DNA from: Streptomyces tailanensis
GTDB taxonomy: Bacteria; Actinomycetota; Actinomycetes; Streptomycetales; Streptomycetaceae
Direction: 5' to 3'
Length of the DNA: 64,000 nucleotides
Assembly: GCF_008386495.1 (NCBI RefSeq)
Contig: NZ_VTHJ01000016.1
Location: forward strand, 22,307 to 86,306
The position numbers and the translations under genes were made by a program. Each line of letters starts with the position of its first letter. The first letter of the stretch is position 1. The notes beneath the pieces are model-generated. The model saw only the letters and a program-made list of their open reading frames with translations, was not told the origin of the DNA and ran no database searches. Shown piece by piece: positions 1 to 7,540 of the stretch.

Positions 1-13
1 CGGGGGAATCGCT

Positions 14-370
14 TCAGGCACTGCGGGGGGTGGCTGATACGGCCGTGGCGGCCGGGGTCTCCGGTTCGGCGAGCTGGTGGTCGCGCTGGTCGAGATTGAC
101 GAAGACCATCCCGTACCGGACGGCACACCGCACGGGCTGCGGCGCGCCGCGCGGACGCCGCAGACACCGGTACGCCCGGATGTCCTCGTCATCGTCCCGC
201 GTCACCACCACCGGCTCGCCGAACACGGTCACCATCAACGAGTCACCGCTGTGGGGGATGGCGGTGGCCAGGTCGATGAAGTGCCAACCGGAACGGTAGG
301 CGGTGGCCATTTCACGGCGGAAGGAACGGTCGTCGGGGGGAGTCGCCACGTCAGCTCCCGGTGCCGTCAT
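14..370 (-). CDS. Shortened Rieske-like protein lacking cluster ligands
   Basis: About 118 residues. The middle (GWHFIDLATAIP, then GEPVVVTRDDDEDIRAYRC, then RYGMVFVNLD) resembles the N-terminal Rieske domain of ring-hydroxylating oxygenase alpha subunits. The stretch that should hold the C-x-H and C-x2-H ligands is replaced by a short Arg/Pro-rich segment, so a normal [2Fe-2S] cluster is unlikely. I chose the ATG at 370 because it overlaps the end of the upstream peptide gene by 20 bp, which fits translational coupling; ATG 310 is an alternative. It may be a degenerate remnant or a repurposed partner of the peptide. The family resemblance is moderate and the function is unknown. Confidence 0.55.
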   Translation of the reverse strand: MTAPGADVATPPDDRSFRREMATAYRSGWHFIDLATAIPHSGDSLMVTVFGEPVVVTRDDDEDIRAYRCLRRPRGAPQPVRCAVRYGMVFVNLDQRDHQLAEPETPAATAVSATPRSA

Positions 371-569
371 CCACCGGAGGCGCCGGCCAATGACTATCGC
401 TGGCGACCGCCTCGACATCCGCGCTCGCCGATGGCCAGTGACTGTCCGCCCACACGCCGCTCTTCGCATCGGAGAGGCCACCCAGCGCTCCGAAGGCCAC
501 AACGGCTGAGAAGGCGACGCCAAGCACCGAGCGAAGCATTCTGTTACGCATAGTCGGCTTCGTCCTCAC
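351..569 (-). CDS. Small secreted peptide with two DSHWP motifs
   Basis: 72 residues from a GTG start at 569, preceded by a good ribosome site (GAGGAG, 8 nt away). A basic N-terminus and the hydrophobic run VLGVAFSAVVAFGALGG look like a Sec signal peptide. The remaining ~40 residues contain DSHWP twice (WADSHWPSA and ASDSHWPAP), about 18 residues apart, and end in an acidic tail. Its 3' end overlaps the Rieske-like gene, and it is divergent from the first LuxR-type regulator. A secreted signal or precursor peptide is my inference; I do not recognise a named family. Confidence 0.6.
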   Translation of the reverse strand: MRTKPTMRNRMLRSVLGVAFSAVVAFGALGGLSDAKSGVWADSHWPSASADVEAVASDSHWPAPPVDDGTGS

Positions 570-682
570 CTGAAGGTCTCCTCTTCCCCCGTCGCATACG
601 ACGATGGCTCATTCGGGCACGTCATGGCCACACAATCGATGCATCATGTTCCTGCACGTTCAGGACCCTGGGGGGTGGAGTT
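570..682. promoter_or_regulatory. Divergent promoter region with inverted repeats
   Basis: This 113-bp space lies between the divergently transcribed DSHWP peptide gene and the first LuxR-type regulator. It contains the inverted repeat CGTCG-cata-CGACG (590-603) and the palindrome GATGCATC (638-645). Either could be an operator for the adjacent regulator. The ribosome site GGGGGTGGAG (671-680) serves the TTG start at 683. No convincing -35/-10 pair was assigned. Confidence 0.4.
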
Positions 683-1675
683 TTGGCAACGAACAGAACT
701 AAAGGGACACATCCCCATCCGGTGACCGAGCTGTGCGAGGAAGGGAGCCGCCTCTACGCGGATGCTCTACGGACAGGACGAATCGCACGCGCGGATGTGG
801 AGTCTGCCCCATGTCTGATGGAATTCGCGCTTCTTCACTCCGATCCGGACGACGCGGGCTGGTTGCGTCCCGTTCCCCCGTCCATAGCTCTGGCGCGGCG
901 GCTCAACCCCATCGAAAGCGAGATCACCGAGCGCAGGCTCCTGTCCATCGAGTTGGCCAGTGCATTTGAGCCGTTCATGGCCCTCAGCGTTCAAGGGGCC
1001 ACGACCACCGACTCGATCACGGTGCTGGAGGGCAGCGAGCGCATCAACGGGGCACTTAACTTCGCAACGGCCCAGTGCCAGACGGAGATGCTCACAATCC
1101 AGCCGAGCGACCGCGGCTCCGAGCGCAGCCTGCTTCTCGGGCTGGAGCGGGACAGGCCACTGATCGAGCGCGGCGTGAGAATACGGACCCTCTATCAGCA
1201 CACGGCCCGGTACAGCCCAGAGAGGTTGGGCTACGTGGCGCAGCTCTCCGACGGCAAAGTTGAGTACCGCACCATCGACGAACTGGTGGAACGCCTCATC
1301 ATCTGCGACGAGACCGTCGCCTTCATCCCCACCCGGGACGACCAGCAGGTCGCTCTGGAACTCCGCAACCCGGGCCTCGTTCGCTACCTGATCAAGGTCT
1401 TCGAGTTCATATGGGGCCGCGCCGTCCCTCTGAGCGCCGGCGCCCCCTACGAAACCGCCCCGGGGGGCATCACCGAGATCCAGCATTCCATCGCCAAACT
1501 CCTCGTCGAGGGCCACGTCGACGAGGCGATCGCCCGCCGCCTTGGCATGAACGTCCGTACCTGCCGCGCCCACATCGCCAAGCTGGCGACGGCCCTGGGC
1601 AGCGGCAGCAGGGCCCAACTCGGCTACCTCATCGCCCAGTCGGGGATCCTGGAGCAGGGGGGCAGCGGGCAGTGA
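683..1675 (+). CDS. LuxR-HTH transcriptional regulator, paralogue 1
   Basis: 330 residues from a TTG start, chosen because GGGGGTGGAG sits just upstream. The N-terminus carries a motif shared with the next two regulators (HPHP..LCEEGSRLYADALRTG, then PCLMEFALLH.DPDD..WL). A large central sensor-like domain follows. The C-terminal ~60 residues form a LuxR/GerE helix-turn-helix (LLVEGHVDEAIARRLGMNVRTCRAHIAKL). There is no response-regulator receiver domain. It overlaps the second regulator by 4 bp (GTGA), so the two are co-translated. It probably controls the neighbouring peptide genes; the ligand is unknown. Confidence 0.85.
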   Translation: MATNRTKGTHPHPVTELCEEGSRLYADALRTGRIARADVESAPCLMEFALLHSDPDDAGWLRPVPPSIALARRLNPIESEITERRLLSIELASAFEPFMALSVQGATTTDSITVLEGSERINGALNFATAQCQTEMLTIQPSDRGSERSLLLGLERDRPLIERGVRIRTLYQHTARYSPERLGYVAQLSDGKVEYRTIDELVERLIICDETVAFIPTRDDQQVALELRNPGLVRYLIKVFEFIWGRAVPLSAGAPYETAPGGITEIQHSIAKLLVEGHVDEAIARRLGMNVRTCRAHIAKLATALGSGSRAQLGYLIAQSGILEQGGSGQ

Positions 1676-2649
1676 ACGCGGCATTACATCCGGACCACGG
1701 CGCGGAGGAGTTGTGCGCCGAGGGGACGAAGTTATACGAACGGGCTCTCCGCGACGGGCATGTGCCCAGCGAAGACACCGCCGAAGCCCCTTGCCTTGTC
1801 ACCTTCGGGCTGCTGCACCCCGCCGTCGCGGATCCGGGCCGGCTTGAGCCCGTCGCCCCAGCCGTGGCTTTCCACCTGCTGCTGCGCGACGTCGAGAAAC
1901 GTGTCCTTGACGAGCGACACCGTGAGGCCCGGCTGGCCGAGACATTCGAGCCACTGATGCGGATCGACGGCCACCGTACGGCTCCGGCGGAGATCCCGAC
2001 GATTACTCTCCTCGACGGCTTCCAGCGCATCAATCTGGCTATCGCCGAGGCCATGGCCGACGCCACGCAGGAACTCCTCGCCGTCCAGCCTCACAGCGGC
2101 CGGAAGACCGTGGACGTAGGCGGATCCCTGGAACGCGACCAGGCGTTTCTCGACCGGGGCGGCCGTATCCGCGCCCTCTACCAGGACACGCTCCGCCACT
2201 CGCCTCCGGTGATCGCCCGCTATGAACTCCTCAACGGCGACGCTGAGGCCCGCACCCTCAGCGAGGTCGTCGAGCGACTGCTCATCATCGACCGGATCGT
2301 CGCCTTCATCCCCGCGAGCAGGGACCGCACCGCCGCTGTGGAGATCCGCCACCCGGCGCTGGTGGACTACCTGGTCATGGTCTTCGACCGTCTGTGGCAC
2401 CTGGCCGTACCCATGTACCCCAAGCCCGTGCGGCAGCCCTCGGTAAACGGCATCTCCCCCCGCCAACGCGCCATAGCCGCCCTCCTCATCGAAGGCCACA
2501 CCGACACCGCCATCGCCGACCGCCTCGGCATGAACGTCCGCACCGCCCGCGTCCACATCGCTAAACTCGCCGCGACGCTGGGCAGCGAAAGCCGCGCCCA
2601 ACTCGGCTACCTCATCGGGCAGTCCGGGATTCTTGATCGGGAAGACTGA
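1672..2649 (+). CDS. LuxR-HTH transcriptional regulator, paralogue 2 (TTA codons)
   Basis: 325 residues from GTG 1672, which overlaps the stop of the preceding regulator. It has the same three-part plan: a short LCAEGTKLYERALRDG motif, a central domain and a C-terminal LuxR-type HTH (LLIEGHTDTAIADRLGMNVRTARVHIAKL). Leucine codons 5 and 21 are TTA (1684-1686 and 1732-1734), which in Streptomyces need the bldA tRNA. Expression is therefore likely tied to development. Its 3' end overlaps the convergent third regulator by 38 bp. Confidence 0.85.
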   Translation: MNAALHPDHGAEELCAEGTKLYERALRDGHVPSEDTAEAPCLVTFGLLHPAVADPGRLEPVAPAVAFHLLLRDVEKRVLDERHREARLAETFEPLMRIDGHRTAPAEIPTITLLDGFQRINLAIAEAMADATQELLAVQPHSGRKTVDVGGSLERDQAFLDRGGRIRALYQDTLRHSPPVIARYELLNGDAEARTLSEVVERLLIIDRIVAFIPASRDRTAAVEIRHPALVDYLVMVFDRLWHLAVPMYPKPVRQPSVNGISPRQRAIAALLIEGHTDTAIADRLGMNVRTARVHIAKLAATLGSESRAQLGYLIGQSGILDRED

Positions 2650-3643
2650 CCACGGCGGCCTCGGGCGACGGCCGCGCCCTGTCCAGCCCCACCTGCGCGA
2701 TCCGCACCCCCAACTGCGTACGACTTGCCGCCTTCAAGGTTTCCGACAACCGAGCGATATGAGCGCGGCACGTGCGGACGCTTATCCCCAGCCTTTCTGC
2801 GATCACCGCATCCTGGTGGCCCTCCGCCAGCAGGGCGGCGATGGACTGCTCACGGTGGGAGATGCCCTCGATGCCGGTGTCCGGGAGCGGGGCCCGGAGA
2901 GGGATGGCCAGGCGCCACAGGCGCTCGAAGACCGTCACCAGGTACTGGACCAGCGCCGGGTGCCTCAGCTCCAGCGCCATCGTGCGGTCCGCGTTCGCTG
3001 GGATGAAGGCGACCGCGCGGTCGAAGAGGATCAAGCGGTCGATCACCTCGTCGAGGGTGCGCGCCTGCACCGACTCGCCCATCAACTCCAGGTAGTTCAG
3101 CAGGCCCTGACCGTGTCGTGCCACGTGCGTGTACAGGTCGCGCATGCGCACGCCCCGGGCGCGCAGAGCGAGAGCCCGGTGCACGCCCTCAGTCAACTCG
3201 TGCTCGGGGCGAATGCCGCCCGGCTGGATGGTCAGTACCTCTGTCCGGCACACCTCGGTCGCCTCGTCCAGCGCTGCATGGATGCGTACGGCACCATCAA
3301 GGACGCGGATAGCCGTCCCCTCCACCCCGGAGGCCTGCGGACGGAGCGCGGCGTACCACTCGAAGGCCGCCATCGCCGAACCCATCCGCCTCTGACTGGC
3401 ACTGACCTCATCGTGGATGCCCCGCAACAGCCGCGTCATGACCTCCTGCGGAGAGGTCGGTACCAGCCAGTCCATGTCGTCGGGGTCCGGGTGCAGCAGT
3501 GCCAGTTCCAGCAGGCAGGGCACCGCCTCGGCGTCCTGGCGCGGCACGCGGCCCCGCCGTACGGCCAGGGAATACACGCGGTCCCCCACCTCGCACAGTC
3601 GGTCAGCATCGTGTGGATGCTCCCCCGTCCTGTGCCCCACCAT
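2612..3643 (-). CDS. LuxR-HTH transcriptional regulator, paralogue 3
   Basis: 343 residues from ATG 3643, chosen because GGGGGT lies 10 nt upstream and the N-terminus then aligns with its two neighbours (HPHDADRLCEVGDRVYSLAVRRG). The central domain is the same type. The C-terminal HTH reads LLAEGHQDAVIAERLGISVRTCRAHIARL. It is convergent with paralogue 2 and divergent from the small LuxR genes at 4080 and 4400. Three diverged copies within 3 kb point to local duplication, perhaps with different signal specificities. Confidence 0.82.
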   Translation of the reverse strand: MVGHRTGEHPHDADRLCEVGDRVYSLAVRRGRVPRQDAEAVPCLLELALLHPDPDDMDWLVPTSPQEVMTRLLRGIHDEVSASQRRMGSAMAAFEWYAALRPQASGVEGTAIRVLDGAVRIHAALDEATEVCRTEVLTIQPGGIRPEHELTEGVHRALALRARGVRMRDLYTHVARHGQGLLNYLELMGESVQARTLDEVIDRLILFDRAVAFIPANADRTMALELRHPALVQYLVTVFERLWRLAIPLRAPLPDTGIEGISHREQSIAALLAEGHQDAVIAERLGISVRTCRAHIARLSETLKAASRTQLGVRIAQVGLDRARPSPEAAVVSLPDQESRTAR

Positions 3644-4079
3644 CGTCCATCTCACCCCCGGTCATGTGTTCCGCAGCGCAACTATGTGCGGAGGGCCTCG
3701 TCTCCGCAACATGGCCGGGGACCCGTACCCCCACCCCGTCTACACAGTTTCACGAGCCGATAACACATCCCATATGCAACACTATGCTCAATTTTATCCC
3801 CCCTCAGCATCAGGCATGCGCACATCATGAGGCTCCCCAGGCACACAGATGCCATACATGATTGACCGAGCGGCAACGACCGACGTCTCTATTCACATGC
3901 CGCACAATTTCGATGACCAGGTATTAATAATTCATAAATCTCGACCATTCCAGGGTCTTCGTGCAGCGCGTGCGCAGCAATAACTCACACCGCGGCTCTT
4001 ATGTGACTAGCGGGAGCCGTACAGCCGTGCAGGGAATACCTCCGGAAGGGGATATGGGAAGGACCTCAAGGGGAAGAGC
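3644..4079. other. Regulator-to-regulator spacer, AT-rich, no gene seen
   Basis: This 436-bp non-coding stretch separates divergent regulators. It is visibly richer in A and T than the surroundings, notably about 3921-3940 (GTATTAATAATTCATAAAT). Promoters in both directions are expected. A 64-codon frame on the minus strand (3682-3876) lacks a ribosome site and family resemblance, so I do not call it. AAGGGGAAGAGC just before 4080 is the ribosome site for the next gene. Confidence 0.4.
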
Positions 4080-4346
4080 ATGCATAACATTAGTTCGCCC
4101 GCAAGCGTCTCTCCTGCGTCAGCCTCGGACGCGCAGGAAAAGCTGGGTGGCCTGACAAAACGCGAAAGGGAAGTTCTCCTCAAGCTGGCGGACGGGCTCG
4201 CCGACGAGGACTTGGCCAGGGAGCTCGGCATCGCTGAACGCACTGTGCGGGCTCACATGGCAAGAATCACTCAGAAACTCCACGTACAATCGCGCCTTCA
4301 GGCCGCACTAATGGCAGACCGCCACCGCGAGGCGCTCTTACGGTAA
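4080..4346 (+). CDS. Stand-alone LuxR-type HTH protein (TTA codon)
   Basis: 88 residues that are little more than a GerE/LuxR DNA-binding domain (LTKREREVLLKLADGLADEDLARELGIAERTVRAHMARI). An ~27-residue Ser/Ala-rich lead-in precedes it, and no sensor domain is present. The penultimate leucine is encoded by TTA (4338-4340), so full-length protein should depend on bldA tRNA. It lies 53 bp before a second protein of the same kind and upstream of the cationic-peptide gene, so a direct activator role for that operon is likely. Confidence 0.82.
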   Translation: MHNISSPASVSPASASDAQEKLGGLTKREREVLLKLADGLADEDLARELGIAERTVRAHMARITQKLHVQSRLQAALMADRHREALLR

Positions 4347-4399
4347 CTGGCAGTGCCAATACTCTGATTTGGAGTCCTTACGGGGAGGATATAATCGCT

Positions 4400-4720
4400 T
4401 TGACCAGGAGAGATGTACCTGATGTGCATAGTAGTAGTGATATTTCAGTGGGCTGGGATGTCCGGCCGGAAGTGCCCGGCGATCTCAGCGGCGCTGCGCG
4501 ACTGACCATCCGTGAGCGCCAGGTGCTTTTACTCCTCGGGACAGCAGCCGGGAACCGGGAGATCGCCCGGAAGCTGGATATATCCGAGCGCACGGCAAAG
4601 GCGCATCTGACACACATCATGAGCAAGATAGGCGTCGAATCACGACTTGAGGCGGCCCTCTTCGCCTTTGCTCACCACGAGCTCATATGCCATCCCAGGC
4701 AATGCCCGAAGGTACAATAG
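4400..4720 (+). CDS. Second stand-alone LuxR-type HTH protein (TTA codon)
   Basis: 106 residues from a TTG start with GGGGAGGAT about 10 nt upstream. The HTH spans roughly residues 33-90 (LTIRERQVLLLLGTAAGNREIARKLDISERTAKAHLTHI). One leucine in the recognition region is TTA (4529-4531). The first ~30 residues are acidic and unlike the neighbouring protein. The two small HTH proteins may act together or compete for the same sites. The 3' end lies 120 bp before the peptide gene. Confidence 0.78.
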   Translation: MTRRDVPDVHSSSDISVGWDVRPEVPGDLSGAARLTIRERQVLLLLGTAAGNREIARKLDISERTAKAHLTHIMSKIGVESRLEAALFAFAHHELICHPRQCPKVQ

Positions 4721-4770
4721 CGGGAAGTGGCAGGCGGATTGAAAACTCTTCCATGTCGGCCGGAATTACC

Positions 4771-4785
4771 GGTCAGGGTGTGACC
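4771..4785. promoter_or_regulatory. Inverted repeat upstream of the cationic-peptide gene
   Basis: GGTCA-GGGTG-TGACC is a perfect 5-bp inverted repeat with a 5-bp spacer, 56 bp before the peptide start codon. LuxR-HTH dimers bind such dyads, so this is a candidate operator for one of the regulators in the cluster. A nearby CCGG-AATTA-CCGG dyad (4760-4772) may extend it. No binding evidence is available from sequence alone. Confidence 0.35.
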
Positions 4786-4840
4786 CTTCGTGAACCGTCC
4801 TGGAAATGGGCACACTCGCTGGCAAGGAGGAGATTCTCGG

Positions 4841-5284
4841 ATGCGCAACAAAATACGCATGACCGCTGCCGCGATCACGGTGGCCCTTGCTCTCGGAGTC
4901 GCGGCCCCGACAGCGTCGGCGGTGGAGACGGGTCGCACCCCGACAACCGCCTCCGCGCAGCTCACAGCAGGGGGTGTCCGGGACGCTGGCACTTTGAGTC
5001 TGGGGGCAACTGCCGGTCAGAACGCAGCCTCCACGTCGCCCGGTGCTATCACCCAGGGTGGCGTGGAAGCCCAGGGCCTCGGTTCGGCCGCCCGCAAGCT
5101 TGTGGACAAGATAGTTAACAGCAGATACGGGAAGGCGGCCATCAAGGCGGCCAAGAAGGGGCGAGCCGCCTTCAAGAACTGGGTTGACAGCCTGTCCAAC
5201 TTCAACCCGCTGAAGTGGGCCATCAAGGCTGCTCCCGCGTATGTAATTGACGAGGTCATCACCTACCTCGTCAACCACTTCTAG
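4841..5284 (+). CDS. Secreted cationic peptide precursor, bacteriocin-like
   Basis: 147 residues from ATG 4841, preceded by AAGGAGGAG; an in-frame GTG at 4790 has no such site. Residues 1-27 are a typical Sec signal ending TASA. Residues ~28-79 are a low-complexity, nearly uncharged Ala/Gly/Thr pro-region. Residues ~80-147 are strongly basic (12 Lys/Arg against 4 acidic) and look amphipathic-helical (RKLVDKIVNSRYGKAAIKAAKK, then FKNWVDSLSNFNPLKWAIKA), with a hydrophobic end. There is no cysteine. Downstream lie a hairpin, a small membrane protein and an ABC transporter, as in bacteriocin loci. The antimicrobial role is inference. Confidence 0.7.
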   Translation: MRNKIRMTAAAITVALALGVAAPTASAVETGRTPTTASAQLTAGGVRDAGTLSLGATAGQNAASTSPGAITQGGVEAQGLGSAARKLVDKIVNSRYGKAAIKAAKKGRAAFKNWVDSLSNFNPLKWAIKAAPAYVIDEVITYLVNHF

Positions 5285-5292
5285 TAGTACGT

Positions 5293-5339
5293 GACGTCGT
5301 GGGTAGCCTCCCTGGGGCAGGGAGACTACCCACGACGTC
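5293..5339 (+). terminator. Strong hairpin between peptide and transporter genes
   Basis: Arms 5293-5314 and 5318-5339 are complementary over 22 bp with one mismatch, around a 3-nt GGG loop. The hairpin begins 9 bp after the peptide stop codon and ends 19 bp before the next start. No T-run follows, so it may act as a partial terminator or 3' mRNA stabiliser. Either would give more precursor transcript than immunity or export transcript. Confidence 0.75.
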
Positions 5340-5357
5340 CATGGTGCAGGAGATCTC

Positions 5358-5621
5358 ATGTCGGAGCGACAAGAAACCGTCGAGCGGAACCTCTGGGCCG
5401 CGCCAGCGCTATTTGTCCTCGTTGCCTGGATAATTTTCAAGATAGACGGTGGATCGTCCGTCACTGCGGCCGGGTGGATTGTGTATGCCGCAGGATGGAT
5501 ACCGGCTCTAGTCATGCTTGTGCGATCCGTCGCACAAAGCAGGAATCCGGGAATCGGTGCTGTTGTCGCATACGGACTCCTGATCCTTATGGGAATTTTT
5601 TTCTGGGGAAACCACGGGTGA
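5358..5621 (+). CDS. Small membrane protein, possible immunity protein
   Basis: 87 residues with three hydrophobic segments (APALFVLVAWIIF, AGWIVYAAGWIPALVML, IGAVVAYGLLILMGIFFW) and a short charged N-terminus. ATG 5358 is preceded by GCAGGAG. It lies between the cationic-peptide gene and the ABC ATPase gene, 3 bp from the latter, so it is in the same operon. Small membrane proteins in this position often protect the producer, but sequence does not prove that here. Confidence 0.65.
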   Translation: MSERQETVERNLWAAPALFVLVAWIIFKIDGGSSVTAAGWIVYAAGWIPALVMLVRSVAQSRNPGIGAVVAYGLLILMGIFFWGNHG

Positions 5622-5624
5622 CGC

Positions 5625-6524
5625 ATGGCTGAGTTTCTGGTGGCCCGAGGCCTACGGAAGGAATTCGGGGGTAAGCGTGCTGTCGACGGGGTTTCGATAT
5701 CTTTGAAGCCCGGGGTCGTGACCGGGTTTTTGGGTGCGAATGGGGCGGGCAAGACAACCGCCATCCGCTTGATGCTGGGTCTTGTCTCCGGAGAGGGCGA
5801 AGCGGTCTTCTTCGGGCGCCCGCTGGAATACTGGAGAAACCCCTCCGGCATGGTTGGCGCCGTTCTGGGCGGGGTGGCCGGCCATCCGAGGCACCGTGTC
5901 CGGCGGCACCTGCGGATGGTCGCAGCCGGTGCCGGAGTGCCAGACAGCAGAGTCGACGAGGTGCTCGAGCAAGTCGGCCTGACCGAGGCCGGCGCGAAGC
6001 GGCTGAGCGAGCTCTCACTCGGCTTGTCCCAGCGTGTGGGCATTGCCCAGGCGCTGCTCGCAGACCCGCCGGTGCTGATCCTCGACGAGCCGGCCAACGG
6101 CCTGGACCCGCACTCGATCCGCTGGCTGCGCGATCTGCTCCTCGCTCTCGCCCGGGAAGGCCGGGCCGTCCTGGTCTCCAGTCATCAACTCGCAGAACTG
6201 GAGCAACTGGTCGACCGTGTGATTGTCCTCGCTCAGGGAAAGGTCGTCGCCGAAGCGACTACGGCGGAGCTCGCAGCCCGCGCGCACGGCCGGGTGACTG
6301 TGGAGGGCCCGCATGTGGAGAAGCTCGCCGATCCGCTGCGTGAACTGGGCGCCGCCTATGAGGCCACCGGACCCGGATGCGCCGTCGTCACCGGCGCCAC
6401 CCGGTTCCAGGTCGGTGACATGGCGGCCGAACACGGTGTGACCCTGCACTGGCTGCATGAACAGCCGCCATCGCTCGAGGACTTCTATCTGTCCGTGGCC
6501 GAGGAGGAATTCCGGATCTCATGA
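5625..6524 (+). CDS. ABC transporter ATP-binding protein
   Basis: 299 residues. Walker A GANGAGKTT is near residue 37, the signature LSLGLSQRVG near 138, Walker B VLILDEP near 160, and an H-loop SSH is present. The layout is that of DrrA/CcmA-like ATPases that pair with a separate permease. The C-terminal ~80 residues form the extra domain common in antibiotic and bacteriocin exporters. It overlaps the permease gene by 4 bp (ATGA). Its likely role is export of, or immunity to, the adjacent cationic peptide. Confidence 0.93.
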   Translation: MAEFLVARGLRKEFGGKRAVDGVSISLKPGVVTGFLGANGAGKTTAIRLMLGLVSGEGEAVFFGRPLEYWRNPSGMVGAVLGGVAGHPRHRVRRHLRMVAAGAGVPDSRVDEVLEQVGLTEAGAKRLSELSLGLSQRVGIAQALLADPPVLILDEPANGLDPHSIRWLRDLLLALAREGRAVLVSSHQLAELEQLVDRVIVLAQGKVVAEATTAELAARAHGRVTVEGPHVEKLADPLRELGAAYEATGPGCAVVTGATRFQVGDMAAEHGVTLHWLHEQPPSLEDFYLSVAEEEFRIS

Positions 6525-7381
6525 CTCCGACGGCACTCCCGATACGCGAACCCGTTCCTGTGGGACGGGCGGTGCTCCACGCGGTCCGCTACGAATGGCG
6601 CCACCTCGCGGGGCTGACCTCCACCTGGATCCTTCTGGGGGTTTGCGCTCTGCTGAGCCTGGTCAGTGGCGTCACACTCGCCCTCAGTGCGGCCGAAGGC
6701 GCCGCACCCCGTCCGGATACGGTCGCGGTGGCACTGCAGTGGGACGCTGTGGCCACCCAACTCCCTTTGCTGGCGTTTTTGTTGCTGCCGCTGAGTACCG
6801 GCCCCGTCGCCACCGAACTGGCGCGGGGAGCAGCGCGTACCAGCTGGCTCACCGTCGGCAGTCGTTCACTCTCCTACGGAGCGAAGCTGCTGACCGGTGC
6901 CGCGGTGGCGGCCGTGACCGTGGTGGCCGGTGCGCTGCTGACGTTGCTGGCCGGGACGCTCACCCTCACGCTGACGGGAGCCCCGTCGCCCGACTGGGTA
7001 GAGGCGGGACCTCCCTTCGTGAGATTTCTGCTGTTCATGGTGTGCTGGCCAGTGGTGTGCACAGCGGTGGCCGTACTTCTGCGTAACCGTGTCGGCACCG
7101 CTCTGGCTCTGACTATCTGGCCACTTCTCGGCGAGCGGATAGCCGGGATGGTTCTCGGACAACTGCCAGGTCTGGGCTCACTCGGCGACTGGTTACCCTT
7201 TGCCGCGGCCCGGGCAGGACTCGCCGGCTACAGCGAGCCCGCCGATGAGGACCGCGAGTTCCTGACCGCGCTCGCGGGCAGTGATCTCCCAGTGGCCGCC
7301 GGCATGGCGGTCTTCGTCGCATTCACCCTGGTCGTCGCGCTTGCCGGCGCATATGCCTACCACAGGCGGGACGCCATGTAG
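6521..7381 (+). CDS. ABC transporter permease (TTA codon)
   Basis: 286 residues with about six hydrophobic segments (for example WILLGVCALLSLVSGVTLALS, AVAAVTVVAGALLTLLAGTL, MAVFVAFTLVVALAGAYAY), typical of ABC-2 permeases. It starts inside the end of the ATPase gene. Codon 225 is TTA (7193-7195), again implying bldA dependence. It forms the membrane part of the exporter or immunity pump with the preceding ATPase. Confidence 0.87.
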   Translation: MTPTALPIREPVPVGRAVLHAVRYEWRHLAGLTSTWILLGVCALLSLVSGVTLALSAAEGAAPRPDTVAVALQWDAVATQLPLLAFLLLPLSTGPVATELARGAARTSWLTVGSRSLSYGAKLLTGAAVAAVTVVAGALLTLLAGTLTLTLTGAPSPDWVEAGPPFVRFLLFMVCWPVVCTAVAVLLRNRVGTALALTIWPLLGERIAGMVLGQLPGLGSLGDWLPFAAARAGLAGYSEPADEDREFLTALAGSDLPVAAGMAVFVAFTLVVALAGAYAYHRRDAM

Positions 7382-7385
7382 ATCG

Positions 7386-7422
7386 GTGCCGGATGTGATC
7401 ACCTCGTGGGCATGTCCGGCAC
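7386..7422 (+). terminator. Possible weak terminator hairpin
   Basis: GTGCCGGA (7386-7393) pairs with TCCGGCAC (7415-7422) across a 21-nt loop, 4 bp after the permease stop. There is no T-run. It could end or attenuate the transporter transcript before the DUF418 gene. Confidence 0.35.
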
Positions 7423-7540
7423 CCACACAGATGTCCTCCTTGACGCTGACCGGCAGTTACGCCCGAGTGCGACGCAACAAGGCCCTGTCGGCTGAAATGA
7501 TCTGCCCGCGAGTTCACCCACCGTTGATGGAGGACATCGG

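Noticed and set aside
3682..3876. 64-codon Cys-rich frame on the minus strand in the regulator spacer
   Set aside because: No ribosome site, no recognisable pattern, and third-position base use unlike real genes here.
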